Notes under the pieces: generated by a model
What the model saw: the letters and a program-made list of their open reading frames with translations, nothing else
Database searches by the model: none
What the model was told of the DNA's origin: nothing
In this document: positions 13,808 to 22,370 of the stretch, piece by piece
Layout: each line of letters begins with the position of its first letter
How positions within the stretch are numbered: position 1 is the first letter of the stretch
Translations under genes and position numbers: made by a program
NCBI GenBank assembly: GCA_958421035.1
Contig: CATZKS010000014.1
Span: 1 to 26,546, forward strand
Length of the DNA: 26,546 nt
Direction of reading: 5' to 3'
Source: an uncultured Collinsella sp.
GTDB lineage: Bacteria; Actinomycetota; Coriobacteriia; Coriobacteriales; Coriobacteriaceae

Positions 13808-14518
13808 TTGTCCCAGCTCGAGAAATGCGATCGCCGGTCCCTTCGCTCGCAGCGTGCCCTTCGCCAGGCACTTGCCAGCGAGCTTGCCGAAAGCGGCGAC
13901 CTTTCGCGCATTAATGTCGCGTCGCTCACCGAGCGTGCCGGCCTTACGCGCCGCACGTTCTATTCGCACTACCGCGATATCCCCGACTTTATCAATCAAA
14001 TCGAGGACGGCTTGCTGGCCGAGATCCGTGAGCGCATTGAGCTCATCACCGCAGCTCAGCTGCCTGATCTCTATCACAACATCGATGAGCTCGAGCCGGC
14101 GCCCGGTTCGGTTGAGCTGCTGCGCTACCTTGCGGCCAACCGCGATTTGATCGGATCGCTGCTGGGTCCGGGCGGCGACCAGGCCTTCATTAAAAGGATT
14201 ATCGATACCGCGCGTGAGGCCGTGGTGCCTCGTGCGCAGACAGGCATTTTGGGCCTGGCGCTGGGCACGTTCTTTGACTACTACGTCACCTACGTCGTGA
14301 GTGCCGAGGTCGGCCTGATTCAGCGCTGGTTTGAGCGTGGGCTCACCGAATCGCCCGAGGCCATGGCGCGCATTATGACGGTTATCGCCTTTGTGCGTCC
14401 CGGCGACCTATATGGCCAACCCATCGATATCAACGTGCCGGAATACGGCATGAAGCTATTGAACTTGCAGCTCGAGGACGCGGCCGACACCGCTGCGGCC
14501 GTCGAGTCCAACAACTAA
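13808..14518 (+). CDS. TetR/AcrR-type transcriptional regulator
   Basis: This 236-residue regulator starts with TTG at 13808, chosen because AAGGAGGA lies just upstream. The N-terminal DNA-binding domain shows SRINVASLTERAGLTRRTFYSHY (about residues 33-55), the TetR helix-turn-helix signature. The C-terminal part is an alpha-helical ligand-binding region resembling the TetR C-terminal domain seen in Firmicutes regulators (FFDYYVTYVVSAEVGLIQRWFERG). The giant activase/dehydratase gene begins 11 bp after its stop, so the two are co-transcribed and the regulator probably controls that operon in response to a small molecule, possibly an acyl-CoA or acid. The palindrome at 13687-13716 could be its operator. 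Confidence 0.88.
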   Translation: MSQLEKCDRRSLRSQRALRQALASELAESGDLSRINVASLTERAGLTRRTFYSHYRDIPDFINQIEDGLLAEIRERIELITAAQLPDLYHNIDELEPAPGSVELLRYLAANRDLIGSLLGPGGDQAFIKRIIDTAREAVVPRAQTGILGLALGTFFDYYVTYVVSAEVGLIQRWFERGLTESPEAMARIMTVIAFVRPGDLYGQPIDINVPEYGMKLLNLQLEDAADTAAAVESNN

Positions 14519-14529
14519 GAGGAGAGACA

Positions 14530-17500
14530 ATGAGCAAACTCGTCGAGGGCATTAAGGACCGTATGGTCGCTGCCGCGCGTGAGGCTGCACCCGCCGTGGT
14601 GGATGCCGCGCAGAAGGCCGCGACCGCAGCTGCCGAGAAAGTTGCCGAGGCAGTTGCCGATGCCAAGAACGCGGCAGGGGAGACGTCCGTCGCTAGCGAG
14701 CTCGTCACTGCCGCTGAGCCCGTAGCCGCCACTGCCGCCCAAGCCCCCGAAGGCGCGATCTTCAACCCCGAGAACGCTCGCGGCAACCTGCACTTGGGCA
14801 TCGATGTGGGCTCCACCACCGTCAAGCTTGCCGTGCTCAACGACGACAACCAGATTGTCTACGCCAAGTACCAGCGCCACCACACCGACGTCCGCGCTTG
14901 CGCCCGCGACTTGTTCGAGGGTGCCGCGACGGTGCTGCCGACGGCCCAGATGACCTGTGCCATCACCGGCTCGGGCGGCCTGCTGCTGTCCCAGTGGCTC
15001 GATTTGGAGTTTGTCCAGGAGGTCATCGCCAGCAAGCGTGCCGTCGAGACCCTCATCCCGGCCACCGATGTCGCCATCGAGCTGGGCGGCGAGGACGCCA
15101 AGATCATCTACTTCGATAACGGCATCGAGCAGCGCATGAACGGCACCTGCGCCGGCGGCACGGGCGCGTTCATCGACCAGATGGCAACCCTGCTGCACAC
15201 TGACGCCAGCGGCCTTAACGAACTCGCGGCCAACGCCACCACCATCTATCCCATTGCCAGCCGCTGCGGCGTTTTTGCCAAGACCGACGTCCAGCCGCTG
15301 CTCAACGAGGGTGCCCGCCCCGAGGACGTGGCTGCCTCCATCTTCCAGGCTGTCGTGACCCAGACCATCTCGGGCCTGGCGTGCGGCCGTCCCATCCGCG
15401 GCAACGTCGCCTTCCTGGGCGGCCCGCTGCAGTATCTCTCCGAGCTGCGCCATCGCTTCTACCTCACGCTCAACCTGGACGAGGAGCACCGCATTGTGCC
15501 CCAAAACGCCCACCTGTTTGTGGCGAGCGGCGCCGCCATGGCGCATGAGTCCAACAAGCTCAGCACGTTCCCGCAGCTCATCGAGGCCATCGATGCCCTG
15601 GGCGACACACAGGGTGCCGAGGTCGAGCGCCTGGATCCGCTCTTTGCCACCGACGAGGACTTTGCCGAGTTCAAAACCCGCCACGACCAGGAAGTCGTCC
15701 CCAAGGGCAAGCTCGAAGGCTACACCGGCCGCGTGTTCATTGGCATCGACGCCGGCTCCACCACCATGAAGGCCGCGCTCGTGGGCGAGGACGGCCAGCT
15801 GTTGCACACCTGGTACGGCAACAACAACGGCGACATCCTGGGCACGGCCAAGGTCATCATGGCCGATTTCTACAACCACATCCCCGCCGGCTGCACCATC
15901 GGCCACGTGACCACCACGGGCTACGGCGAGGCGCTGCTCATCGAGGCCCTCAAAGCCGATTCCGGCGAGATCGAGACCGTCGCGCACCTGCGCGGCGCCA
16001 AGGCGTTCCTGCCCGGCGTCGAGTTTATCCTGGACATCGGCGGCCAGGACATGAAGTGCCTGCGCGTCAAGGACGGCGTCATCGAGCACATCATGCTCAA
16101 CGAGGCCTGCTCGTCGGGTTGCGGTAGCTTTATCGAGAGCTTCGCCGTCTCTATGAACATGGACGTGCGCGCGTTCGCCGACGCGGCCATCCATGCCAAG
16201 GCCCCGGTCGACCTGGGCAGCCGCTGCACGGTCTTTATGAACTCGCGCGTTAAGCAGGCGCAAAAGGAAGGCGCCACGGTGGGCGACATCGCGGCCGGCC
16301 TGTCCTATTCCGTCATCAAGAATGCCCTGTTCAAGGTCATTAAGCTGCGCGACCCCAAGGAGATCGGCAGCCAGGTTATCGTTCAGGGCGGCACCTTTAT
16401 GTCCGATGCCACGCTGCGCGCGTTTGAGCAGCTCACCGGCGTTCATGCCGTGCGTCCCGACATCGCCGGCTGCATGGGCGCCTACGGTGCGGCCCTGCTC
16501 GCCCGCGATCGCGCCGGCGCCGACGGCATCTCGACCATCCTTTCCGCCGAGGACATCGCGCACCTTACCGTGACGCAAAAGCATGTCCGCTGCGGCCGTT
16601 GCTCTAACAACTGCCAGCTCACCGTCAACGACTTTGGCGGCGGTAGGCGCTTCATTACCGGTAACCGCTGCGAGAAGGGTGCCGGCCACAAAAAGCAGAA
16701 GACCGAGGCCCCCAACCTCTTCAAAAAGAAAAACGAGCTGCTCTTTAACCGCGAGGTGCTGAGCCCCGACGAGGCCCCGCGCGGCACCGTCGGCATCCCG
16801 CGCGCGCTCAACATGTACGAGAACTACCCCTTCTGGCATGCATTCTTTACGCGCCTGGGCTTTAGCGTGCAGCTGTCCGACCAGTCGAGCAAGAAGACCT
16901 ACCAGGCGGGCATCGAGTCCATGCCGTCCGAGAGCGTGTGCTATCCGGCCAAGATGAGCCACGGCCACGTGATGAACCTCATCGACCGCGACGTCGACTT
17001 TATCTGGATGCCGTGCGTGCGCTGGGAGCGCAAGGAGGATCCGACGGCTGGCAACTGCTATAACTGCCCCATCGTCATGAGCTACCCCACGGCGCTGGCG
17101 CTCAATATCGACGAGATTCGCGAGCAGAACATCGAGTTCCTGTACCCGTTTGTGCCCTATCACGACAAGACCGAGCTCAAGCGCCGCCTGTACCAGGTGC
17201 TCGCCGTCGACCGCGTGGCCGATGCGCAAGCCGGTCGCGGTCGCGTGCGTGGACCCAAGATCACGCGCTCCGAGGTCGATGCCGCCGTCAACGCTGCCTT
17301 TGAGGCTGACGCGCGTTTCCACGAGGACATCCAGACCATGGGCGAGGAGGCCCTTAAGTGGGTCGAGGACCACGGTGGCCATGGCATTGTGCTCGCCGGC
17401 CGCCCCTACCACAACGACCCCGAGATCAACCACGCCCTGCCCGAGCTTATCTCGAGCTTTGGCTTTGCGGTCTTTACCGAGGATTCGCTTGCGCACCTGG

Positions 17501-19317
17501 TGAAGCCCGAGCGCCCCATCCGCGTGGTCGACCAGTGGATGTACCACAGCCGCCTGTATGCCGTCGCCCGTTTTGTGACGATGCGCAACGATCTGGACCT
17601 GATCCAGCTCAACTCTTTCGGCTGCGGCCTGGACGCTCTGACCACCGACCAGGTGCAGGAGATCCTGGAGGCCAGCGGCAAGATCTACACCGTGCTCAAG
17701 ATTGACGAGGTGTCCAACCTGGGCGCCGCGCGCATCCGCATCCGCTCGCTCATGGCCGCGCTTAAGGACCAGGAGGCCGAGCGCTTGGCCGAGGCCACGG
17801 CCGCGGGCGAGGCCTACGAGCAGGGCGATGCCGCGCCGGTGGCGCCTTCCACGGATGCCCCCGCGTTCGCGAGCCGTAAGTACACGTTCGAGGCGCAGCG
17901 CGAGAGTGCTTCGACCGCGTGGCCCAAGGTGCCCTTTACCGAGCAGATGCGCGACGAGGGCTATACCATCCTGTGCCCGCAGATGGCACCGATTCACTTT
18001 GACCTGGTCAAAGAGGTGTTCCGCGGTGCCGGCTACAACCTGGAGCTGCTGCCCTCGACCGACCACGACGCCGTCGAGGCCGGCCTGCGCTATGTGAACA
18101 ACGACATCTGCTATCCGTCGATTCTGGTGACGGGCCAGATCATGGAGGCCATCGAGAGCGGTCGGTACGACCTGTCCAAGACGGCCGTGGTCATCAGCCA
18201 GACCGGCGGCGGTTGCCGTGCCACCAACTACATCGCGCTCATCCGCAAGGCCCTGCGCGAGAGCGGCCACCCCGAGATTCCGGTGATCTCGCTTTCGGCC
18301 GTGGCGCTCGGCGAGGACAACCCCGGCTTTAAGATTACGCCGGCGCTGCTTAAGCAGGCCGTGTACGCGGTGCTCTTTGGCGACGTGATGATGCAGATGC
18401 TCTACCGCTGCCGTCCGTACGAGGCCACGCCCGGTGCTGCCAACGCGCTCTACGAGGAGTATATGGCGCGCGCCCGCAAGTTGGCGCCCAAGTTCAACCG
18501 CCACAACTACACCAAGCTGTGCCGCGAGGCCATCCGCGCGTTCGACACCATGCCGCTCGTGGGCGAGGGCACCAAGCCGCGCGTGGGCGTGGTCGGCGAG
18601 ATCCTGGTCAAGTTCCACCCTACGGCCAACAACCACGTGGTCGATGTCATCGAGCGTGAGGGCTGCGAGGCCGTAGTACCGGGCCTGCTCGACTTCTTCC
18701 TGTACTCCATGAGCAACGCTGAGCTGCAGAAGGACGAGTTGGGAAGCTCTGCCACTACGCGCGCTGGTATGCAGGCGCTCATTAAGCTGGTGGACTGGAT
18801 GCGCACGCCGGTGGAAGAGATGCTCGAAAAGTCCCGCCGCTTTGAGGCGCCCGAGCGCATCGGCACCATGGCCGACAAGGCCCGCACGGTGCTTTCGGTG
18901 TGCAACAACATGGGCGAGGGCTGGCTGCTCACGGCCGAGATGCTCGACCTAATCGACCATGGCGCGCCCAACATCATCTGCACGCAGCCCTTCGCGTGCC
19001 TGCCCAATCACGTAGTGGGCAAGGCCGTGATCAAGGAGCTGCGTCGTCAGCATCCCGAGAGCAACATCGTTGCGGTGGACTACGACCCCGGTGCATCCGA
19101 GGTCAACCAGCTCAACCGCATTAAGCTTATGATCAGCGTGGCGAAGGAGAACATGCGCGCCGGCAAGGGCTTTAAGCTCGAGAAGGTGGCGCCGCTCGCG
19201 ATGGACGAGGTCACCGGCCAGATGCGTGCCCATGACGGCTGCGTGAGCTGCGGACCGGCCAGCGAGGACGCCGTGGCGTCGGTCGCCAAGCGTCTGGGAC
19301 GCGGCATTAAGAAGTAG
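14530..19317 (+). CDS. Giant activase / 2-hydroxyacyl-CoA dehydratase-like protein
   Basis: This 1595-residue protein has an Ala/Lys/Glu-rich N-terminus (about 1-85) followed by two BadF/BadG/HgdC-type ATPase domains with phosphate motifs GIDVGSTT (90-97) and GIDAGSTT (405-412). Iron-sulfur-type cysteines are Cys207 (GTCAGGTGAF), and Cys527 and Cys531 (ACSSGCGSF). A further cluster has Cys688, Cys691, Cys695 and Cys714. A DUF2229-like region starts near 752 with Cys804 in SESVCYPAK and CYNC near 843. The C-terminal third resembles HgdB-type dehydratase subunits and ends with a VSCGP motif. Activases use ATP to push one electron into dehydratases of 2-hydroxyacyl-CoA. Fusion in one chain suggests a self-contained radical or Fe-S enzyme, but the substrate is unknown. 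AGGAGAG precedes the ATG; the TetR-type gene is just upstream. Confidence 0.88.
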   Translation: MSKLVEGIKDRMVAAAREAAPAVVDAAQKAATAAAEKVAEAVADAKNAAGETSVASELVTAAEPVAATAAQAPEGAIFNPENARGNLHLGIDVGSTTVKLAVLNDDNQIVYAKYQRHHTDVRACARDLFEGAATVLPTAQMTCAITGSGGLLLSQWLDLEFVQEVIASKRAVETLIPATDVAIELGGEDAKIIYFDNGIEQRMNGTCAGGTGAFIDQMATLLHTDASGLNELAANATTIYPIASRCGVFAKTDVQPLLNEGARPEDVAASIFQAVVTQTISGLACGRPIRGNVAFLGGPLQYLSELRHRFYLTLNLDEEHRIVPQNAHLFVASGAAMAHESNKLSTFPQLIEAIDALGDTQGAEVERLDPLFATDEDFAEFKTRHDQEVVPKGKLEGYTGRVFIGIDAGSTTMKAALVGEDGQLLHTWYGNNNGDILGTAKVIMADFYNHIPAGCTIGHVTTTGYGEALLIEALKADSGEIETVAHLRGAKAFLPGVEFILDIGGQDMKCLRVKDGVIEHIMLNEACSSGCGSFIESFAVSMNMDVRAFADAAIHAKAPVDLGSRCTVFMNSRVKQAQKEGATVGDIAAGLSYSVIKNALFKVIKLRDPKEIGSQVIVQGGTFMSDATLRAFEQLTGVHAVRPDIAGCMGAYGAALLARDRAGADGISTILSAEDIAHLTVTQKHVRCGRCSNNCQLTVNDFGGGRRFITGNRCEKGAGHKKQKTEAPNLFKKKNELLFNREVLSPDEAPRGTVGIPRALNMYENYPFWHAFFTRLGFSVQLSDQSSKKTYQAGIESMPSESVCYPAKMSHGHVMNLIDRDVDFIWMPCVRWERKEDPTAGNCYNCPIVMSYPTALALNIDEIREQNIEFLYPFVPYHDKTELKRRLYQVLAVDRVADAQAGRGRVRGPKITRSEVDAAVNAAFEADARFHEDIQTMGEEALKWVEDHGGHGIVLAGRPYHNDPEINHALPELISSFGFAVFTEDSLAHLVKPERPIRVVDQWMYHSRLYAVARFVTMRNDLDLIQLNSFGCGLDALTTDQVQEILEASGKIYTVLKIDEVSNLGAARIRIRSLMAALKDQEAERLAEATAAGEAYEQGDAAPVAPSTDAPAFASRKYTFEAQRESASTAWPKVPFTEQMRDEGYTILCPQMAPIHFDLVKEVFRGAGYNLELLPSTDHDAVEAGLRYVNNDICYPSILVTGQIMEAIESGRYDLSKTAVVISQTGGGCRATNYIALIRKALRESGHPEIPVISLSAVALGEDNPGFKITPALLKQAVYAVLFGDVMMQMLYRCRPYEATPGAANALYEEYMARARKLAPKFNRHNYTKLCREAIRAFDTMPLVGEGTKPRVGVVGEILVKFHPTANNHVVDVIEREGCEAVVPGLLDFFLYSMSNAELQKDELGSSATTRAGMQALIKLVDWMRTPVEEMLEKSRRFEAPERIGTMADKARTVLSVCNNMGEGWLLTAEMLDLIDHGAPNIICTQPFACLPNHVVGKAVIKELRRQHPESNIVAVDYDPGASEVNQLNRIKLMISVAKENMRAGKGFKLEKVAPLAMDEVTGQMRAHDGCVSCGPASEDAVASVAKRLGRGIKK

Positions 19318-19345
19318 ACGGTCTGCTATGGGCTGGATATGAGAC

Positions 19346-19380
19346 AAACGGGTGGTGGCCGTACCGGCTATCACCTGTTT
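19346..19380 (+). terminator. Intrinsic terminator after the giant activase gene
   Basis: A 16-bp stem (19346-19361 with 19365-19380, including three G-T wobbles) has a 3-base loop and ends in TTTTTG. It begins 28 bp after the stop codon. A run of three As opens the left arm, so it may also work on the other strand. Confidence 0.75.
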
Positions 19381-19434
19381 TTGCTGGACATATGTTGCGT
19401 AAACGCCCCGACTATCACCCTTTGCGAACTTAGA

Positions 19435-19565
19435 TTTCGGAAGTATGCGGCAAAATCTGAATAGGCCGAGCACACCGGATATGTCCAAGCTCTGTACCTG
19501 CGGTTTTATTGGCGAAAAAATGGGGTGCGCTCGAGAGTTCTAGAATTTGCCGCATACTTCCGAAA
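19435..19565. repeat. 24-bp inverted repeat in the activase-hbd gap
   Basis: Arms 19435-19458 and 19542-19565 match as inverted copies at 23 of 24 positions, 83 bp apart. Both share TTTCGGAAGTATGCGGCAAA when read inward from the left or on the opposite strand from the right. A second, overlapping inverted pair is TGGACATAT (19385-19393) and ATATGTCCA (19479-19487). The 417-bp gap (19318-19734) otherwise has no gene. This looks like a dispersed palindromic element or non-autonomous mobile remnant. Confidence 0.8.
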
Positions 19566-19734
19566 ACGACGTTTCTGCGGCACTAAAAATCGCCCTCGGA
19601 GCCTTGAAATAATGAACAGGTGTAGCCGTTCGCGGCAAAATACCGTCCGTTTATAGAACCCACCCCCATCGCGCGTCATCCTTACGGTTGAATAAATACA
19701 CATCTATGGAATTACGTAAGAGAGGACCGTTCCT

Positions 19735-20694
19735 ATGAGCTACAAGACCGTTTGCGTTGCCGGCGGCGGCGTGCTGGGAAGCCAGATTGCCTTTCAGGCT
19801 GCCTACTGCGGCTTTGATGTAACGATCTGGCTGCGCAGCGAGGGCAGCATCGGCCGCACCCAGCCCAAGATCGATCATGTGCGCGAGGAGTACATCGCGG
19901 CTATCGAGGGCATGGCGGACGGCACAGGCGAGTGGTGCGCCGGTATCGCCGATAGCGATCAGCCCTTCGAGAAGGAGGCGGCACTCGCCGCCGTCGAGCG
20001 TGCCTATTCCACGCTCAAGCTGGAGCTTGATCTTGCCAAGGCCGTGGCCGATGCCGACCTGGTCATCGAGTCTATGGCCGAGGACACCCAGGCAAAAATC
20101 GACTTCTACAAGAAGCTCGCCCCGGTCCTTCCGCAAAAGACCGTCGTTGTGACCAACTCCTCCACGCTGCTGCCGAGCACCTTTGCCAAGTACACCGGCC
20201 GCCCCGAGAAGTACCTGTCACTGCACTTTGCCAACTCCATCTGGAAGAACAACATGACCGAGGTCATGGCACAGGACCAAACCGACAAGCGCTACTTTGA
20301 TGAACTGGTCGACTTTGCCAACGACATCCGCATGCTGGCGCTTCCCGTCAACAAGGAAAAGAACGGCTACCTGCTCAATTCCATGCTGGTGCCGTGGCTG
20401 CTTTCGGGCCTCGACCTGTACGTCTCGGGCGTGAGCGACCCCAAAAGCATCGACCTTGCATGGACGCGCGGCACCGGCGCGCCCAAAGGTCCGTTCCGCG
20501 TGTTCGACACGGTGGGCATCCAGACGGCTTACAACATCGTTATGCAGTACCAGAAGGTGCCGGGCCTGGTGAGCCCGCTGCTCAAAAAGATGATGATGCC
20601 CTACAACTTTAAGGCCATGGCATCCGTCCTCAAGCAGATGCTCGACGAAGGCAAGCTGGGCGAAAGCTCGGGCGAGGGCTTCTTCAAGTACTAA
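19735..20694 (+). CDS. 3-hydroxyacyl-CoA dehydrogenase-like protein
   Basis: This 319-residue NAD-dependent enzyme of the 3-hydroxyacyl-CoA dehydrogenase family would interconvert 3-hydroxyacyl-CoA and 3-oxoacyl-CoA. The Rossmann motif is GGGVLG (10-15), followed by ESMAED (112-117) and TNSSTLLPS (140-148). The catalytic pair would be His164 in SLHFANSIW and Glu176 in MTEVM. The usual HFFNP wording is replaced by HFANS, so substrate specificity may differ from standard butyryl-CoA enzymes. AAGAGAGGA precedes the ATG. It follows the giant dehydratase-like gene in the same direction but is separated by a terminator and 417 bp, so joint action in an acyl-CoA pathway is inference. Confidence 0.85.
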   Translation: MSYKTVCVAGGGVLGSQIAFQAAYCGFDVTIWLRSEGSIGRTQPKIDHVREEYIAAIEGMADGTGEWCAGIADSDQPFEKEAALAAVERAYSTLKLELDLAKAVADADLVIESMAEDTQAKIDFYKKLAPVLPQKTVVVTNSSTLLPSTFAKYTGRPEKYLSLHFANSIWKNNMTEVMAQDQTDKRYFDELVDFANDIRMLALPVNKEKNGYLLNSMLVPWLLSGLDLYVSGVSDPKSIDLAWTRGTGAPKGPFRVFDTVGIQTAYNIVMQYQKVPGLVSPLLKKMMMPYNFKAMASVLKQMLDEGKLGESSGEGFFKY

Positions 20695-20697
20695 AAA

Positions 20698-20730
20698 ATG
20701 ATCCCTCGGGGACGGAGGAAAACGGATCAT
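20698..20730 (-). terminator. Hairpin with T-run on the minus strand
   Basis: ATGATCC (20698-20704) pairs with GGATCAT (20724-20730), with a competing inner CCTC/GAGG pair. On the minus strand the stem is followed directly by six Ts, a convincing intrinsic terminator for leftward transcription coming from the DUF389 gene. It starts three bases after the stop codon of the dehydrogenase gene. Confidence 0.65.
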
Positions 20731-20876
20731 CGCATTACTGCGTCCCCTGTGCGTCTTGCGGCTAACAGCTCCGGCTGCCGCGAGCCTAAGCTAGCCTTAA
20801 GGGGCGTTTGTTAAGCTGCGAGTCATAATTGGACAGAGCTTGGCAAGTGCCCTGGAATATGAAGGAAACGGCAGCG

Positions 20877-21059
20877 ATGGAATTCTTCGATGGTGACGAC
20901 ATGGGATCGAGTAGCGAAGACGGCTGCGACGAAACTGCCCCGTTTGTCAAAGTCGATCCCTTTGGCACCGATACCCTGAGCTGCTACGTGCGCTTTGCAA
21001 CATCCCGCACCCGCATCACTTCACGTCAAACTCCACGCGATCGAGCTCGGGCACGTTGA
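20877..21059 (+). CDS. Possible small acidic protein, doubtful
   Basis: A 60-residue frame starts at 20877 after GAAGGAAAC and begins MEFFDGDDMGSSSEDGCDET, strongly acidic with no membrane segment. An in-frame ATG at 20859 gives a slightly longer form. Codon use matches the neighbourhood up to about CYVRFATS. The last part becomes Arg/Thr-rich and overlaps the convergent DUF389 gene by 44 bp, as if an original reading frame had been cut or joined to foreign sequence. No family was recognised. It may be a truncated remnant or not translated at all. Confidence 0.3.
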   Translation: MEFFDGDDMGSSSEDGCDETAPFVKVDPFGTDTLSCYVRFATSRTRITSRQTPRDRARAR

Positions 21060-22155
21060 GGTCGATGAGCTTGCGGGCAACGCGGCGGTCGTGCTCCCCG
21101 AGCGCCTCGCTTGTCGTTACGTGAGCGACAGTCTGGCGCTCGACAAGGCCCTCCTTGTCGCCTTCGGTAGCCGAAGTCTCGACGGCGACGGTGTAATCCT
21201 TAAAGCCCGGCAGCACCGCGGCAAGTTCGCGCGTGGTTTCGGTGACGCCGTAGCCGTCCTGCACGCCGGCCTGCGCCGAGCCAATGGACCCCGCGGTCAT
21301 AACGATGCAGGGGATGGCAAAGATCACCGTACCCACGATGATGCGGCGGCGCACCTTGTGCGACAGCTCATCGACCTCGGCATTTTCCTCAGCGGTCACA
21401 ATGCCGTCGCCGTTGAGGTCGCGCTTGAGCGGTACACGTAAAAGAAGCAATACGGCTTCGGCCGCCAGTGCGATAAAGACGACGTTGATGCCAAACTCGT
21501 AGAGGGCCGAGAGGAACAGCGACCCGCTCGCGATGGCAATGCCGTAACCTGCCGCGCACAGGGGCGGCATGAGTGCGGTCGCCACGGCTACGCCGGCAAT
21601 GAGCGTCGAAGGCTCCTGGTCGCGCGAGTTACCCAGCCCGCCCGCAAAGCCGCCCGCGAGCGCGACGGCAAGGTCCCATACGGTGGGTGTCGAGTTATCG
21701 ATGATGGCGGCCGTGGTGGTGCCAAGGGGCGAGAGCTTAAAATACAGCGTGGACGTGATCAGGCAAAGGACCATCTGTAGAGCCAAGCCCGCGACGGCCT
21801 CGAGGGTAATCTCACGGTCGAGCGTGGCGATGCCGTATGCCATGGCAAGGACCGAGCCCATGAGCGGGCAGATGAGCATGGCGCCCACAATGGCGATGTC
21901 CGAATCGATATCGAGGCCGACACTCGCGATCAGCATGGCGATAATGAGGATGCACAGGTGCGAGCCGGTCAGGCGCGCCCCGTTTACAAAGCGCTTGCGA
22001 ATTACGTGATAGGGGGCGCGACCCTCGCGAATGTTGAATGCGCGCCTCAGGAAGCGGCCGGCGTTCTCCATGACCTCGCTATAGGCAGGGCGGATGCCGT
22101 GGCGCCGGTGATGGCGCTCGCGCAGTCGCTTGAGCTGCTGGTTATCGAGTTTCAT
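21016..22155 (-). CDS. DUF389 membrane protein with EF-hand-like loop
   Basis: This 379-residue multi-pass protein of the DUF389 (TIGR00341-like) family has a basic cytoplasmic N-terminus (1-62) followed by about six membrane segments. Family words are GSHLCILIIAMLIASVGL, IVGAMLICPLMG and GVAVATALMPPLCAAGYG. The start at 22155 was chosen because GAGGTGAAC precedes it; a codon at 22194 is poorer. Between two membrane segments, residues 246-257 (DLNGDGIVTAEE) fit a canonical 12-residue EF-hand calcium loop, which is unusual. A soluble C-terminal part (about 290-379) follows the last membrane segment. The function of DUF389 proteins is unknown; transport or signalling is possible. Confidence 0.85.
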   Translation of the reverse strand: MKLDNQQLKRLRERHHRRHGIRPAYSEVMENAGRFLRRAFNIREGRAPYHVIRKRFVNGARLTGSHLCILIIAMLIASVGLDIDSDIAIVGAMLICPLMGSVLAMAYGIATLDREITLEAVAGLALQMVLCLITSTLYFKLSPLGTTTAAIIDNSTPTVWDLAVALAGGFAGGLGNSRDQEPSTLIAGVAVATALMPPLCAAGYGIAIASGSLFLSALYEFGINVVFIALAAEAVLLLLRVPLKRDLNGDGIVTAEENAEVDELSHKVRRRIIVGTVIFAIPCIVMTAGSIGSAQAGVQDGYGVTETTRELAAVLPGFKDYTVAVETSATEGDKEGLVERQTVAHVTTSEALGEHDRRVARKLIDLNVPELDRVEFDVK

Positions 22156-22312
22156 GTTCACCTCGCTTCGCCGCGGGCTACGCATCGCGCCCACTGCCTC
22201 TACTCTACACCGCGGCAGGCGGGGCGGTCATCTTGACGTGAAACTTAGACGAGTAGGTAAAAGGGGGCGCGTCAAATGAGGTTGAAGCCGAGGGTTTCGG
22301 CAGATACAAAAA

Positions 22313-22345
22313 AGCGCGGGGCCGGATGGTCTCCGACCCCGCGCT
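22313..22345 (-). terminator. Intrinsic terminator of the OPT transporter gene
   Basis: A 14-bp stem (22313-22326 with 22332-22345, one G-T wobble on the minus strand) is followed on that strand by TTTTTTG. It lies 25 bp past the OPT stop codon. Confidence 0.92.
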
Positions 22346-22370
22346 CTGCACGGGTACGTTGTTGTTGGGT

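Noticed and set aside
13490..14077. A 195-codon minus-strand frame covering the small-peptide 3' region and the start of the TetR gene
   Set aside because: It has no ribosome site or recognisable motif and overlaps the convincing TetR helix-turn-helix on the other strand.
14515..18636. A 1373-codon open frame on the minus strand opposite the giant activase gene
   Set aside because: It is an antisense shadow produced by GC-rich codon bias. Its translation is rich in His, Gly, Val, Ala and Asp without any recognisable motif, whereas the plus frame has full family motifs.
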